A stretch of DNA of 28,634 nt, taken from an uncultured Lachnospiraceae bacterium (GTDB lineage: Bacteria > Bacillota > Clostridia > Lachnospirales > Lachnospiraceae). Both the position numbers and the translations under genes were made by a program. The stretch spans positions 1-28,634 of the forward strand of contig CAJTMC010000047.1 in NCBI GenBank assembly GCA_910577115.1, read 5' to 3'. The notes under the pieces are model-generated. The model saw nothing but the letters and a program-made list of their open reading frames with translations. It was not told where the DNA came from and ran no database searches. Positions 1 to 8,281 of the stretch are shown in pieces (positions within the stretch are counted from its first letter, which is position 1; every line of letters begins with the position of its first letter).

Positions 1-116
1 ACCTCCGGTATCTCCATATATGTGTCCGTTTTTTTGCATGACGTAACAGCCACAGACAGCAGACAGATTATCATTATTATTCCCATTCTCAGTGCTTGAT
101 GTTTCCTGCCTTTCAT
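1..116 (-). CDS. Lipoprotein, N-terminal part only (runs off the window)
   Basis: The minus strand opens with ATG at 116-114, preceded by a GGAGG at about 122-126. The first 38 residues read as a basic start (MKGRKHQALR), a hydrophobic core (MGIIMIICLLSVAV) and then VTSC, an acceptable lipobox, so Cys would be lipidated after cleavage by signal peptidase II. The rest of the protein lies left of the window, so the mature function cannot be told. It begins 22 nt after the stop of the YczE-like membrane protein and probably shares its transcript. The ORF is too short to stand out in a length-filtered scan; the call rests on the signal sequence and the ribosome binding site. Confidence 0.7.
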   Translation of the reverse strand, partial: MKGRKHQALRMGIIMIICLLSVAVTSCKKTDTYMEIPE

Positions 117-137
117 CGCTAACCTCCATCTGAAACC

Positions 138-800
138 CTATTCATTCTTTCCTGTTAAAATACGCTCCAACGGGGTTTTCAGTTTCTTACTGAAAAATTT
201 TACGACACCCCCTGTCAGCAAAGCGGAAATAATCGTGCCTTCCCGCGTTCCGACAATGGTGAAGTTGAAAAATACAAGTGACAACGCCAACGCCAAAACA
301 ACATTCAAGATATCAAATACGATTTTCACATTTCCAAACTCTTTGCGTATTTTGTCGGAAACAGCTTTTACAAATGCTTCCCCCGCATTCATAATCACAT
401 TTGCAATAACGGAAAGCGTAATTCCAAAACCAAGAATCACACCCCCGACAATCACCATTGTCAAACGCAGAGGATAAGAATTGACCGGAATAAACGATAC
501 GATCCACATTCCCAAATCGGTAAACCAGCCAAAAAGAAAAGACAGCGGAACCTGTAAGAGCTGAATCGGCTCAAACTCCTTACGAAGAATAGCAATCTGC
601 CCGACAATCAAAACACAGTTATAGATAATCAGCCACGTCCCCAGTGAAAGCGAATCAAACTTATAACTCATAATATTTGCAACCGAGGAAATCGGCGATA
701 CGCCAAGCTCCCCATGCTTTGTGAATGCCACCCCCAGAGCGGCAAAAAATAAACTTACGATAAACAATATATATCGTTTTGCAATTTCTGTTTTTCTCAT
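138..800 (-). CDS. YczE/YitT-like multi-pass membrane protein
   Basis: This is a 220-residue, strongly hydrophobic protein with about five to six predicted membrane segments (near residues 8-26, 52-72, 80-105, 110-140, 158-180, 185-205). The early segment has a GVAFTKHGELGVSPISS stretch, the pattern I associate with the YczE/YyaS/YitT group of Firmicute membrane proteins, whose substrate is unknown. An ATG at 800 follows a GGAG ribosome binding site. It lies downstream of clpP in the same direction, but a hairpin terminator at 838-866 separates them. The partial lipoprotein follows 22 nt after the stop. Family membership is from the look of the sequence; a transport role is only inference. 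Confidence 0.7.
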   Translation of the reverse strand: MRKTEIAKRYILFIVSLFFAALGVAFTKHGELGVSPISSVANIMSYKFDSLSLGTWLIIYNCVLIVGQIAILRKEFEPIQLLQVPLSFLFGWFTDLGMWIVSFIPVNSYPLRLTMVIVGGVILGFGITLSVIANVIMNAGEAFVKAVSDKIRKEFGNVKIVFDILNVVLALALSLVFFNFTIVGTREGTIISALLTGGVVKFFSKKLKTPLERILTGKNE

Positions 801-837
801 TTGTCACATCTCCTCTATTTTATCCAAACACAAATTG

Positions 838-866
838 GCACTGTGAAAATCAACTTTCCACAGTGC
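838..866 (-). terminator. Hairpin terminator after clpP
   Basis: Perfect 8-bp inverted arms GCACTGTG (838-845) and CACAGTGC (859-866) with a 13-nt loop, about 50 nt past the clpP stop. On the minus strand it is followed by a T-rich but interrupted stretch (CAATTTGTGTTT), so termination may be partial. Confidence 0.6.
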
Positions 867-915
867 TGTGTACAAATTCATTATATTGTTTTATCCTAAG
901 ATTGGCAAGTATTTG

Positions 916-1506
916 TTACCTTTTCTCAATCACCTGATCAATCAGCCCATATTGCAACGCCTCTTTCGCGGACATATAGTTGTCACGCTCCGTATCGGTC
1001 TGAATCTGCTCCACAGACTTCCCTGTATTCTCCGCCAAAATGCGGTTTAGGCGCTGCTTGCTTTTCTGCATATGGTCTGACATAATTTTGATGTCCGTCG
1101 CCTGCCCCTGTACACCGTTTCCATGAATTGCAGGCTGATGAATCATAATCTCCGCGTTTGCAAGTGCAATACGTTTTCCCTTCGCGCCGCCTGCCAGCAA
1201 AAATGCGCCAAAGCTTGCCGCAAGCCCGATGCAGATTGTGGACACGTCGCACTTGACATACTGCATCGTGTCATAAATGGCAAAGCCTGCCGTCACAGAA
1301 CCGCCCGGACTGTTGATGTATAACTGAATGTCCTTTTCGGGATCCTGCGCCTCCAAAAACAACATCTGCGCCACAATCAGACTGGCGGAGGTATTGCTTA
1401 CTTCCTCTCCCAAAAAGATAATTCTGTCCGATAAAAGACGCGAAAAAATATCATAACTCCGCTCTCCGCGGCTTGTCTGTTCGACAACATAAGGAATCGT
1501 ACTCAT
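916..1506 (-). CDS. clpP: ATP-dependent Clp protease proteolytic subunit ClpP
   Basis: ClpP is the serine peptidase chamber that degrades proteins fed by a Clp ATPase. All parts of the family are visible: MSTIPYVVEQTSRGERSYD N-terminus, LLSDRIIFLG, the INSPGGSV oxyanion strand, the nucleophile Ser in GLAASFGAF, the His in MIHQP, and Asp in TERDNYMSA. I chose the ATG at 1506 (196 residues, normal length) because GGAGGG lies 7 nt upstream at 1514-1519; an upstream in-frame ATG at 1521 sits inside that Shine-Dalgarno and would add only MEGSG. The start ATG overlaps the stop of the AraC-type gene as ATGA, which points to translational coupling. No clpX or trigger-factor gene is beside it, so it may be a second, regulated copy; that is inference. 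Confidence 0.95.
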   Translation of the reverse strand: MSTIPYVVEQTSRGERSYDIFSRLLSDRIIFLGEEVSNTSASLIVAQMLFLEAQDPEKDIQLYINSPGGSVTAGFAIYDTMQYVKCDVSTICIGLAASFGAFLLAGGAKGKRIALANAEIMIHQPAIHGNGVQGQATDIKIMSDHMQKSKQRLNRILAENTGKSVEQIQTDTERDNYMSAKEALQYGLIDQVIEKR

Positions 1507-1874
1507 GCCGCTGCCCTCCATATGCTCATTTGCGGCTGGCGGATATCAAATTGTCCTCTCCTTCGATAAACCTGCGGTGTACACAAATACAGCCTGCGGA
1601 ACGCCAGCGTAAACGCCTGCTGAGAATTGTAATGTGCCTCATAGGAAATCTCTACAATCGGTTTGTTCGTTTCCACTAACTTCCAAGCCGCCAGCGTCAG
1701 CCTGCGCCCCTGTATATACTTGCCAATCGTACTTCCCGTCTGCTCTGCAAACGTCCTTGCAAGATAGAACTTGGAATAGTGCAGATTGTCTGCTATGCGC
1801 TCCAATGATAAATCCTCATCCAAATGCGCTTCTATATAGGACGTAATTTTTTTTATAAACATTTCATCTTTCAT
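1503..1874 (-). CDS. AraC/XylS-type regulator consisting of the DNA-binding domain only
   Basis: The 123-residue protein (from ATG 1874) is essentially one AraC-type DNA-binding domain with two helix-turn-helix units. The first is in LSLERIADNLHYSKFYLARTF, the second around EISYEAHYNSQQAFTLAFRRLY, and it ends with the TPQVYR box. There is no sensing domain, as in MarA/SoxS-sized regulators. The ATG at 1874 has GGAG at 1882-1885 with 7-nt spacing; the longer reading frame would need a TTG at 1895. An extended -10 promoter sits at 1937-1965. The stop TGA overlaps the clpP ATG, so regulator and protease are made from one message. After the TPQVYR box is a short tail with no family match that I recognise. 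Confidence 0.85.
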   Translation of the reverse strand: MKDEMFIKKITSYIEAHLDEDLSLERIADNLHYSKFYLARTFAEQTGSTIGKYIQGRRLTLAAWKLVETNKPIVEISYEAHYNSQQAFTLAFRRLYLCTPQVYRRRGQFDIRQPQMSIWRAAA

Positions 1875-1936
1875 ATACATGCTCCATTCCGGCAACAGTC
1901 TGCGAATTCTTAGCTTTTTGTCGCCCTTTTTTACTT

Positions 1937-1965
1937 AGTATAACATTTGCCTATGGAGCTGTCTT
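1937..1965 (-). promoter_or_regulatory. Promoter for the araC-type/clpP operon
   Basis: Minus strand: AAGACA (1965-1960), 17-nt spacer, TATACT (1942-1937), preceded by TG one base away, an extended -10 element. It lies about 65 nt before the ATG at 1874. Confidence 0.5.
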
Positions 1966-1970
1966 AATAG

Positions 1971-2000
1971 AAATTGCCCTCTATTCAAATTGCCCTCTAT
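1971..2000. repeat. 14-bp tandem duplication at the 3' end of the AAA-ATPase gene
   Basis: AAATTGCCCTCTAT occurs at 1971-1984 and again at 1987-2000, a 16-bp period. The second copy contains the TAG stop (1997-1999) of the neighbouring gene, so the copy is a recent slip or duplication just past that stop. Confidence 0.8.
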
Positions 2001-3718
2001 CCAATCAGGCACGTCTTCCCTTCAAACGCAAAGCCATATTTCCGAATGCACTCCGGTGCGATACCTTCCGCTGTCAGTTCTGCCTCGTACTGCTTTTCTG
2101 CAATCTGCGCAAGTGCATTTGCAACCGTTTCCTCAAGGTTCTTCTCCCGTTTTGGTTTGTGTACCTTAAACTCAATAATGTATGCGTTATCCTTCTCTTT
2201 GTCTGTCGGTTTCAGCATAATATCATATCGCCCAAAACCGCTTTCCTTGTTGGAAGTAATCACATACCTGCCGTCCAAATCCACCATCATTCCGAGCACA
2301 AAGCCATGATAAAACCGTTCCGGATCGTCCGCGTCCGACGCACTTTTTGCCACATCAAAGCTTGAAAAGCTCTGTAAAGCAATCTTATTCATAAACTCAT
2401 TCATCGCGTCAACATCATCAAGGAGCAGTGCTTTGACAAAATTGTTATACGCACTGTCACTCTCGTCAATCCGAAACCAGCCCTTAACCATTTTCCGAAA
2501 CATCAGCAGCACTTCATAATTAGTAAGTGTTAAGGTATACTGCGGATCTCCCGCTCTGTCCGGACGAAGCTCCTCTTTTGCAACCACCTTAAGATATCCC
2601 GCCGCTAAAAGAAGGCTCCAAACAGCATTCGTACTTGCGTCTAACTGATTAAATACAATCTGCTCATCAATCGGAACGGTAAAACTATTTCCTAAAAGCA
2701 GTTCTTCCACTGTCTTTTTTACGCTTGAAACGCCCGTCTGCATCAAAGAATTGATCAGCCCGTTTGAGCTTGTATCCGCCCAGTAAGTGTCGTATCTGCC
2801 TCTTTTGCTGATAAAAGAAATGATAGACCACGCATTGTAAATATCGGTATGTGTTCCAAAAGTAAAACCATCATACCACTGTTTCACCCTTTGCTTTTCC
2901 TGCCCCAGCTCCATATCATCAAGCGCTTGAAAGACCTCTTCTTCCGTAAAGCCAAATTGCGTTGCGTATTTATCAGACGTAGTAGATACCACCTCCAAAT
3001 TATTCAAATCCGAAAAAATGGACTCTTTCGATATCCTCGTAATCCCTGTAATCAGTCCTCTATACAAATGCGGATTTGTCTTAAATGTCGCATTGAAAAA
3101 GTTTCTGAAAAATGCAACCGTTTCATTCCAGTTTCCGGCAAGCCATGCCTCCTGCATCGGTGTATCATATTCATCCAGCAAAATTATGACATCTGTGTCA
3201 TAAAATTTCTTTAAATAAGTGCAAAGACGATTGAGCGAAATATAAGCCGTTTCGTCCGTCATATCATCATTTACCGAGCGAAAATATGCCCTGTCCTTTT
3301 CGTCAAACAGCTCCGACTTCATAATATGCCGAAAGCTCTGATACACATTCGCAATAATCTGCTTCATTGCAGTCCTAATTCCATCCGTTTTCCCCGTTTT
3401 AATTGACGCAAAGCTCAAAGCAATCACAGGATATCCCCCCTGAAGCTGCCTGTATTCGTAATCTCCTGCCGAAGATTTCTCGTCCCATATCGCAAGCCCC
3501 TCAAACAAGTCGCTCCTGCCCGCATATTGATTCGAGAAAAAGCACTCCAGCATGCTCAAATTTAGCGTCTTTCCAAAACGCCGCGGACGCGTAATCAGCG
3601 TCACCTTATCCGCATACTCCCACCATTCCTTAATAAACAGCGTCTTATCAATATAAAATATGTTTTCTTCTCTGACCTCCCGAAAGCTCTGATACCCAAT
3701 CCCGACCTTCTGCGCCAT
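1997..3718 (-). CDS. AAA-ATPase-like protein with C-terminal PD-(D/E)XK nuclease domain (DUF1703 type)
   Basis: Two-part protein of 573 residues. The N-terminal half is the AAA-ATPase-like module common in gut Firmicutes and Bacteroidetes: FYIDKTLFIKEW, the P-loop variant TRPRRFGKTLNLSML, and Walker B in IILLDEYDTP. The C-terminal part carries a PD-(D/E)XK-type pattern, GRYDIML followed by AYIIEFKV, with Asp and Glu-x-Lys in place. The family is widespread, often multicopy, and its role is not established; nucleic-acid or defence functions are guesses. The start at 3718 is chosen because GGGAGG lies close upstream and the protein then opens with MAQKVGIGYQSF; an in-frame ATG at 3766 would add 16 residues without support. 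Confidence 0.85.
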   Translation of the reverse strand: MAQKVGIGYQSFREVREENIFYIDKTLFIKEWWEYADKVTLITRPRRFGKTLNLSMLECFFSNQYAGRSDLFEGLAIWDEKSSAGDYEYRQLQGGYPVIALSFASIKTGKTDGIRTAMKQIIANVYQSFRHIMKSELFDEKDRAYFRSVNDDMTDETAYISLNRLCTYLKKFYDTDVIILLDEYDTPMQEAWLAGNWNETVAFFRNFFNATFKTNPHLYRGLITGITRISKESIFSDLNNLEVVSTTSDKYATQFGFTEEEVFQALDDMELGQEKQRVKQWYDGFTFGTHTDIYNAWSIISFISKRGRYDTYWADTSSNGLINSLMQTGVSSVKKTVEELLLGNSFTVPIDEQIVFNQLDASTNAVWSLLLAAGYLKVVAKEELRPDRAGDPQYTLTLTNYEVLLMFRKMVKGWFRIDESDSAYNNFVKALLLDDVDAMNEFMNKIALQSFSSFDVAKSASDADDPERFYHGFVLGMMVDLDGRYVITSNKESGFGRYDIMLKPTDKEKDNAYIIEFKVHKPKREKNLEETVANALAQIAEKQYEAELTAEGIAPECIRKYGFAFEGKTCLIG

Positions 3719-3812
3719 ATGCAATTCCTCCCTGCCTTCTTTATAGAAAGTATACACGAATTTCATATTTTACACAACGAAAAACACCCCAACTGTTTAA
3801 TTTATATTCTCT

Positions 3813-4403
3813 TTATTCCATAGAAAAATCCGATTTCGGATTGTCCGTCACCTCTTCATAGTAAGATGACAAATACTGAAACCTTTTTACAACGGATTCC
3901 GGGCAATATTGTATAATATAGTCTTTATCATGTTCCATAAATGCTGTTCTGATTTTCGTTGCGGACAGACCATCAAAAAGCTTACTGCGTTCAAAATTAC
4001 GATATGTAATAAACGGATATACTTCTGTATTTTTAAACCAGCTGTCCAGTATGGAAATGTCATCCGAATAATATAAGGAAAATCGTTTCTGTCCGATTCT
4101 GGAAACTACATTATAGTAAAAATATCTCCCCCAAATTTCAGCTCCCTCTAAATCAGACTCCATTGACCAATCCGGTAACGTTACTATTGTAATCTTTTTA
4201 TTCTGCTGTTCCTCAAAGCATTCTCTTAACATCTGCTCCCTCAATGATATATCAAATGGATTCCGTATCATATCCAGCTTATTTTCACTGCCAAGCACTA
4301 TCAGAACCTTGTCATTTTCCTCCAATGCCTTATTTACCAAAAATAAATGTGCATTGTGGACAGGCTGCATCCTTGCAAGAAATACACCATACTTTATCGC
4401 CAT
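3813..4403 (-). CDS. Nucleotidyltransferase of the NMN adenylyltransferase/cytidylyltransferase superfamily
   Basis: A 196-residue protein with the fold markers of the HxGH nucleotidyltransferase superfamily: YGVFLARMQPVHNAHL at the N-terminus, VLIVLGS, NPFDISLREQML, and SATKIRTAF near residue 155, the counterpart of the ISSTKIR nucleotide-binding motif. It most resembles the adenylyltransferase half of NadM-type proteins, so it may form NAD from NMN and ATP. The canonical HxGH is read here as HNAH (His16-His19): the Gly is replaced by Ala, which could lower activity or alter the substrate. Start ATG 4403 has AGGAGG 7 nt upstream. It follows the Sel1 gene 4434-5261 by about 30 nt. Confidence 0.75.
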   Translation of the reverse strand: MAIKYGVFLARMQPVHNAHLFLVNKALEENDKVLIVLGSENKLDMIRNPFDISLREQMLRECFEEQQNKKITIVTLPDWSMESDLEGAEIWGRYFYYNVVSRIGQKRFSLYYSDDISILDSWFKNTEVYPFITYRNFERSKLFDGLSATKIRTAFMEHDKDYIIQYCPESVVKRFQYLSSYYEEVTDNPKSDFSME

Positions 4404-4433
4404 ATATCCGCCTCCTGACTAATACATATATAT

Positions 4434-5261
4434 TTATATGCCTCCTTCATTTTCCGCCAGCCATTCCGCAGCTGCCTGTTGAATTGCGGATGCCGTCTTA
4501 CGCACATATTCTTCGGCTTTCTCGTCAACGCCATGCTCCATCGCATCCGATATAGCCTTTAATGCACTTCCTGTTGCCTCATCCCTTGAAAGCACCTCAC
4601 CTTTCGACAGCATTGCACCTAAATTCCAAATGGAAGCTTTATGTAATTCAATAGCGCCAAAAGCAAACCAATAAAGTGCACGCACTTTTCCCTGCCACAC
4701 GCCTCTTCCATTATAATAACAACAAGCGAGATTTCCCATCGCACCCGGATACCCCATCTGCGCAGCCTGCCAATACCAAAATGCTCCAAGAAATTCATCT
4801 TTCTCACAGCCCTCTCCATCCATAAGCATCGCACCATAATTAAAAGCCGCATCAGCACGTCCTTGTAAGGCAGCCTTTCCCATAAACTCAAACTCGCCCT
4901 CACTATTATTCTCCTTATAAGCATTCATTGCACCCGCAAGGTATTCTCTCGCTTTCACCAAATCAAAAGTCCTGTCAAGATTGCGTATCACTTCAAGTCT
5001 GTATTTTATACCAAGCACTGTCTGCATACAGTACAACTGATTATCAACAGCGCCAAGCCGCTGCGATACTTTATAATATTTTAGGACATACAACCGAAAC
5101 AGGATAATTTCAATTTGACGTTTTGCAAATAAGAAAAAGTCATTGCGAATGTTTTCGTACAAACTACGTACTGCCTTGATTGATTCATCAACATCATCCG
5201 TAATAACGCCAATTGCCATATCAATAGAGCATTGATTCATTTCTTCTAAACTCATATCCAT
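4434..5261 (-). CDS. Sel1-repeat protein
   Basis: The C-terminal half (roughly residues 130-245) contains three Sel1-type helical repeats, recognisable as AALQGRADAAFNYGAML, AAQMGYPGAMGNLACCYYNGRGV and a degenerate third copy. Sel1 repeats are protein-binding TPR-like solenoids. The N-terminal part is helical and not recognised. There is no signal peptide or membrane segment, so it is likely cytoplasmic. I place the start at ATG 5261, downstream of GGAGGG; a GTG at 5264 is equally placed and a GTG at 5291 is possible but lacks a good ribosome binding site. The repeat region is closely similar in plan to the C-terminus of the next gene upstream (5326-6909), including the closing segment ending in VRKTASAI / VKRTTKII, so the two look like diverged duplicates. 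Confidence 0.75.
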   Translation of the reverse strand: MDMSLEEMNQCSIDMAIGVITDDVDESIKAVRSLYENIRNDFFLFAKRQIEIILFRLYVLKYYKVSQRLGAVDNQLYCMQTVLGIKYRLEVIRNLDRTFDLVKAREYLAGAMNAYKENNSEGEFEFMGKAALQGRADAAFNYGAMLMDGEGCEKDEFLGAFWYWQAAQMGYPGAMGNLACCYYNGRGVWQGKVRALYWFAFGAIELHKASIWNLGAMLSKGEVLSRDEATGSALKAISDAMEHGVDEKAEEYVRKTASAIQQAAAEWLAENEGGI

Positions 5262-5325
5262 CACTTCATATCCCTCCAAGCATTCCAGCACTGTAAAAAT
5301 AGTATTTTATCAAGAAGATTCCTAT

Positions 5326-6909
5326 TTAATTTTTCTCATTCTCTGTCTGTAGCTTTTCCAATTCCTCTAATATTATTTTTGTTGTTCTTTTCACAAAATC
5401 CTGTGTCGCCATATAATCCGAGACATCATCAGAAGCATTAATCAGTGTCACACCGAGAGCGGAAAGCCCTCTTATAACCTCCTCATGCTTCAATGACAGT
5501 CCCAAATTATAAACAGCCTCCGGCTGCAAATAATATGCCGCTTTCGCATACCACTCCAGCATCTTTATTCCGTTTTGCAAAACTCCCTGTCCATTACGAT
5601 AGCAAATTGCCAGATTCATCATTGCCTTGCTGTGTCCCTGATGTGCTGCCGCCCAGTACCAATAGCAGGCTTCCAGCGGATTAGAAGCACAACCTTCGCC
5701 ATTCATCAAGGAAATTCCATAGTTAAACTGTCCGGCTGCATGACCATACTTTGCTGCCTTACCAAACAGCTTTCCAGCTTTATCATACTCTTGTTCTCCA
5801 ATCAGCTTAACCGCCTGCTGATAATAAGCTTCTCCCTTCTCTTCCTCTACATACTTCCTGTTCTTTCCAAAATATAACTCATGATATGCTGAAATAATTC
5901 GTTCCTCCCGCCATCTCTCTCCCCTTTGATAATATGCCTTTATCCATGCAGCGAGTTTTGCTTTTGTAAGATCAACCTGTTCCAAAAGACCAAGGATTGT
6001 CTCCCATTTGTCTGTAAAGCTTACCAACATATTGTGCATATATGCTCTTTTCTCTACGATTATTTTTTCTGTTTTCTTATAAATATCCGGTCTGTCACTA
6101 AGCTCCAGCAATTGCCACATATACTGCATAATTCCCCACAGAATAAATGCAGCCTCCTCGTTATGATTCAAATCTGTTAACGGATCTACAGCTGCCTCTG
6201 TATACAACGCAAGCCAAAACTGCCAGCCATCTTTTATAAATTGCCCGTTTTCCACCAGCTCCACCAGCGTCTCTTGCAGCGTTTTCATCGTTATATTCAT
6301 ATTGGGAACCATCCCTTTTTGCAATGTGTCCTCCCCCAAATCCAACAAATGCTGCGGCAGATTGTAGTAGAAAATTCCTTTTAGAATATGAATATACATT
6401 CTCTTGCGTCCGAACAGACACTTTCGCATTGGGTTCAGCAGTATATTCTGATTATTAACATAATATCCCTCAGACGTTACTTTACATTGATAACTCCCAC
6501 ACCATGTATGGTAGTCATCACAGTATATCTCTTCTTCCATATTACCCACCTGTCCGCCGGCGTTAAGCATATAATGTTCCCGCTCATAAAACCACCCCTT
6601 GGAATACGGATTCAAGGTTTCACAGTATATTAATCCAAATTTCGAAAAAGCCTCCTCACCAATCTCCGTAACGCTTTCCGGAATAAATACTTCCCCAAGC
6701 GACACACAAGCATAAAATGCCCTCCTGCCGATTATTTTCAGATTCGGCGGAAACATAAGATATGTAAGATTCTCACACCCCTCAAATGCAGATTCCCCGA
6801 TTTCTATAAGAGAAGAAGGAAATTCGACATGCGTATAATTTTGTCCTTTATATGCGCATGTTTCAATTTTCACAGTGCCGTTTGGTATCGTAAGTATGTT
6901 ATTTTCCAT
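5326..6909 (-). CDS. BspA-type leucine-rich-repeat plus Sel1-repeat protein
   Basis: A 527-residue protein. Residues 1-95 hold three BspA-type leucine-rich repeats (LRR_5), seen as FPSSLIEIGESAFEGCENL, FPPNLKIIGRRAFYACVSL and IPESVTEIGEEAFSKFG. The middle (about 100-360) is not recognised. Residues 365-480 carry Sel1 repeats: AAKYGHAAGQFNYGISLMNGEGC, AAAHQGHSKAMMNLAICYRNGQGV, AAYYLQPEAVYNLGLSL. No signal peptide is visible, unlike secreted BspA proteins, so the LRR cap probably acts inside the cell. It stands about 65 nt upstream of the smaller Sel1 gene and is its likely paralogue. Start ATG 6909 has GGAGGG at a rather long spacing of about 13 nt. Confidence 0.75.
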   Translation of the reverse strand: MENNILTIPNGTVKIETCAYKGQNYTHVEFPSSLIEIGESAFEGCENLTYLMFPPNLKIIGRRAFYACVSLGEVFIPESVTEIGEEAFSKFGLIYCETLNPYSKGWFYEREHYMLNAGGQVGNMEEEIYCDDYHTWCGSYQCKVTSEGYYVNNQNILLNPMRKCLFGRKRMYIHILKGIFYYNLPQHLLDLGEDTLQKGMVPNMNITMKTLQETLVELVENGQFIKDGWQFWLALYTEAAVDPLTDLNHNEEAAFILWGIMQYMWQLLELSDRPDIYKKTEKIIVEKRAYMHNMLVSFTDKWETILGLLEQVDLTKAKLAAWIKAYYQRGERWREERIISAYHELYFGKNRKYVEEEKGEAYYQQAVKLIGEQEYDKAGKLFGKAAKYGHAAGQFNYGISLMNGEGCASNPLEACYWYWAAAHQGHSKAMMNLAICYRNGQGVLQNGIKMLEWYAKAAYYLQPEAVYNLGLSLKHEEVIRGLSALGVTLINASDDVSDYMATQDFVKRTTKIILEELEKLQTENEKN

Positions 6910-7026
6910 ATAGATTTTTTTCCCTCCAAATCTGTTTCCTTTATTTCATATTTCTTCGATATCTTTCAGCCCTTATTTCTTATCCTGTTCTAATATGTAT
7001 GTCAAACCTGCCCGTTCATCATTCTT

Positions 7027-7433
7027 TCAGCTCTCTTTTCCATCAAAAACGTAAACATTCTTGTATGTCTCACCATTAGACAAGTAGATGTTTCATCCAT
7101 GAAACAGTTATCCCAATATGTCCTTATCAACAAAATATTCATTGCAATGTGTAAACGCTAATGATTTTTCGCTTTCAAAGTTCCCTAAATCACTGCTGCA
7201 TCTTGTTTATAAATCTTCTAAAATAAGATGACCATACCTCAAAGTATCCTGATGCGGATTTGATTTGCCATCATATCTAATGGTGTAGAAATCTTACAGC
7301 GTTCATTCACAAATACTACAGGCTTGAATCCGATTCTCACTAATTCCCCATATTCTTCACGGAAAATATCCTCTCTGCACACCGCCATTCGAGCATACAA
7401 CAATGCTGTTTTTCTCCTGTGAAAAATAATCTG
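7027..7433 (-). pseudogene. Decayed coding remnant continuing the broken Sel1 gene
   Basis: The stretch has no intact gene, but all three minus frames contain short protein-like pieces that join up in order: GLTDYFSQEKNSIVVCSNGG (from 7440), then REDIFREEYGELVRIGF through NERCKISTPLDMMANQ (to about 7255), then TLRYGHLILEDL, LGNFESEKSLAFTHCNEYF and YLSNGETYKNVYVFDGKES (stop at 7027-7029). Breaks lie at an A-run near 7442, an AGAG repeat near 7366-7370, near 7245, and at three in-frame stops. It reads as the 3' part of the gene whose 5' part is at 7434-8281, inactivated some time ago. I do not recognise the domain. From 6910 to 7026 I see nothing beyond the 5' leader of the LRR gene. Confidence 0.6.
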
Positions 7434-8281
7434 TCAGGCCTTTTTATGATTCATATAGCTCTTGTTATCCTTCCACATTCCACCCATCAGAAACTCTGCC
7501 AATACTTTCGCGGCTTTTTTATTCCATTTTCATACGCCTTTTCCAGCCATACAACACCATACACCGGATTCCATGACGGATAAACATGCTTCCCCTCGAA
7601 GCAATACAAACATCCCAACTCATACCTCGACCGGACATCGCCCTGTTCCGCTGCCATTTTAAACTATTTTTCTGCCACTTTTAAAGAATCTCCATTGTCC
7701 ATTTCAATTGCCGGCGTACCACAATCCAATTCAATCTCCTCCCATCCATATCCTTCATGCAGATATATATTTCCCAATTCATGTACTGCCTCAAAATTCC
7801 CCTGTTCTGCTGCCATGCCATACCAAAATACCGCCAGTTCTTCCCAGTATTCCTCACACTTCATTTCATGATAATACTTTGCTATACGGTAAAAAATGTT
7901 CTCCGCATTTTCCTGGCATCTATAAGATTCTATCAATTCTAAATGAAATATGTATTGTATGCAGTATCTTTCCGAGCATCCCTCATCATTAATAAAATTA
8001 TCCCATACCCCTATCTTGTTCTCAATTCCACAATAAATACGATATTCTTTTTCCAATTCATCTTCTGACTGCTCACTCAGTAAAATAATTCCTACCGGAT
8101 AATCCTGTACATAAATATAATCTGCAAAAGTAAACTGATCGGCTTTAAGACATAGATTTTCTTCACCCAATATATAGGAATCGGAATTTTCTTTGCCCGT
8201 AAAAAATTCTGTATAACCGACTTTTTGCTTATATTCTTTAGTTTTCATTAAAACTTTGAAATACATTTCCTTTTTTTCCAT
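7434..8281 (-). pseudogene. Sel1-repeat gene broken by an amber codon and a frameshift
   Basis: An open frame of 205 codons runs from ATG 8281 to a TAG at 7666-7664. It ends inside a Sel1 repeat: ...YWEELAVFWYGMAAEQGNFEAVHELGNIYL, then SLKVAEK, stop. Reading through the TAG in the same frame gives FKMAAEQGDVRSRYELGCLY, the next Sel1 repeat, where the consensus has Trp at the stop position (AEKWFKMAAEQG); TGG to TAG explains it. The frame is lost again at a six-base A-run (7515-7520): shifting there gives KKAAKVLAEFLMGGMW and continues to about 7440. The first 205 residues could still be made as a truncated protein. The start overlaps the end of the 161-residue gene by 34 nt and has a GGGGGG-rich ribosome binding site. 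Confidence 0.75.

Noticed and set aside
1506..1521. Upstream ATG (1521) as clpP start
   Set aside because: It lies in the Shine-Dalgarno of the ATG at 1506, and the family N-terminus begins there.
6910..7663. Empty intergenic region
   Set aside because: Translating all minus frames shows ordered coding pieces, so it is listed as a pseudogene.
7027..8281. Sequencing errors as sole cause of the broken Sel1 gene
   Set aside because: The TGG to TAG change and several stops are not homopolymer errors, though some A-run shifts could be.
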